Part shown: one piece after another, positions 45,679 through 45,775 of the stretch
How positions within the stretch are numbered: position 1 is the stretch's first letter
How the letters are laid out: every line of letters begins with the position of its first letter
Source of the DNA: Hydrocarboniphaga sp.
GTDB taxonomy: Bacteria > Pseudomonadota > Gammaproteobacteria > Nevskiales > Nevskiaceae
DNA: 45,775 bases
Assembly (NCBI RefSeq): GCF_028291725.1
Contig: NZ_JAQGNT010000091.1
Span: 1 to 45,775, forward strand
Direction: 5' to 3'
Program-made: the position numbers and the translations under genes
Notes under the pieces: model-generated
Databases searched by the model: none
What the model saw: only the letters and a program-made list of their open reading frames with translations
Told to the model about the DNA's origin: nothing

Positions 45679-45775
45679 TATTATGATAACCCCCATTGCG
45701 GCGTTGGGGGGGATGAGATGGCTCGGGTGGCGGTGACACTGTCGTTCACGGCGGAAGTGGAGGCTGAGTTGGAGC
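45651..45775 (+). mobile_element. Left end of an IS630-like insertion sequence
   Basis: Host-like GC-rich sequence changes abruptly to AT-rich sequence near 45650. TA dinucleotides at 45650-45651 and 45668-45669 are candidate target sites for an IS630-type element, which duplicates TA on insertion. A transposase-like frame opens at 45718. The right end is outside the window, so the terminal inverted repeat cannot be checked. Confidence 0.6.
45718..45775 (+). CDS. IS630-like transposase, first 19 codons
   Basis: ATG at 45718 opens MARVAVTLSFTAEVEAELE, which resembles the N-terminus of IS630-family transposases (MARPA...LTxEERAELE). A purine-rich GGGGGGGATGAG precedes it. The gene runs off the window, so the DDE catalytic core is not visible and the assignment rests on 19 residues. 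Confidence 0.55.
   Translation, partial: MARVAVTLSFTAEVEAELE

Overview
This 45.8 kb window is chromosomal DNA from a GC-rich Gram-negative bacterium, most likely a gammaproteobacterium of the Nevskiales/Solimonadaceae or Xanthomonadales type. The basis is the gene set (MetH, HemE, PII, SpeA/SpeE, class I DAHP synthase, a ZnuD-like TonB receptor, a Marinobacter-type fatty acyl-CoA reductase, DUF4124 and DUF1631 proteins) together with strong GC bias. The taxonomic call is inference; there is no rRNA or tRNA gene here to test it.

Layout. 1-9367 (all minus): the N-terminus of a secreted YD-repeat/Calx-beta protein, two tandem single-anchor paralogues, a secreted GH16-like protein, a PAS-PAS-PAS-GGDEF-EAL protein and metH. 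9499-11917: a DUF1631-like protein convergent with a Rossmann oxidoreductase. 12111-17915: a lipid-modification cluster with a cyclopropane-synthase-like methyltransferase, fatty acid desaturase, HIT protein, SDR and a two-domain fatty acyl-CoA reductase. 18060-20666: a TonB-like protein, a DUF5924/DUF2914 membrane protein and a small 2Fe-2S-type protein, convergent with DAHP synthase. 21927-24703: a DUF3187 outer-membrane protein and a divergent pirin/LysR pair. 24748-30745: a metal (probably zinc) acquisition locus with two small HxxxH...CxxC membrane proteins, an outer-membrane barrel, a ZnuA-like binding protein, a ZnuB-like permease and a ZnuD-like receptor, but no ATPase gene. 30846-35494: a small membrane protein, an AT-rich control region, an MFS transporter overlapping hemE, a YihG-like acyltransferase and PII. 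35601-43191: a membrane-anchored protein, two overlapping DUF4124 genes, divergent speE/speA, a CoA transferase and a DinB-like protein. 43278-45775: a secreted protein, a YdfG-like SDR, and an M48 peptidase gene that is frameshifted and then interrupted by the start of an IS630-like element.

The most distinctive architecture is non-coding. Nine long inverted repeats of three sequence families (A: GTCGGCAATCCC; B: TAGGTTGGGGTGAGC; C: TAGGAGCGGTCC) sit at gene 3' ends. Six of them fill gaps between convergent genes, three lie between tandem genes, and none lies between divergent genes. Four stop codons are supplied by the repeats themselves. They behave like REP/BIME elements that double as bidirectional terminators.

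Other notable signals are a 22-bp dyad in front of metH, six 11-bp tandem repeats between the methyltransferase and desaturase genes, a 300-bp AT-rich region with three CACA...TGTG dyads in front of the MFS-hemE operon, and matching hairpins after the two small metal-locus proteins. No tRNA, rRNA, CRISPR array or complete prophage was seen.
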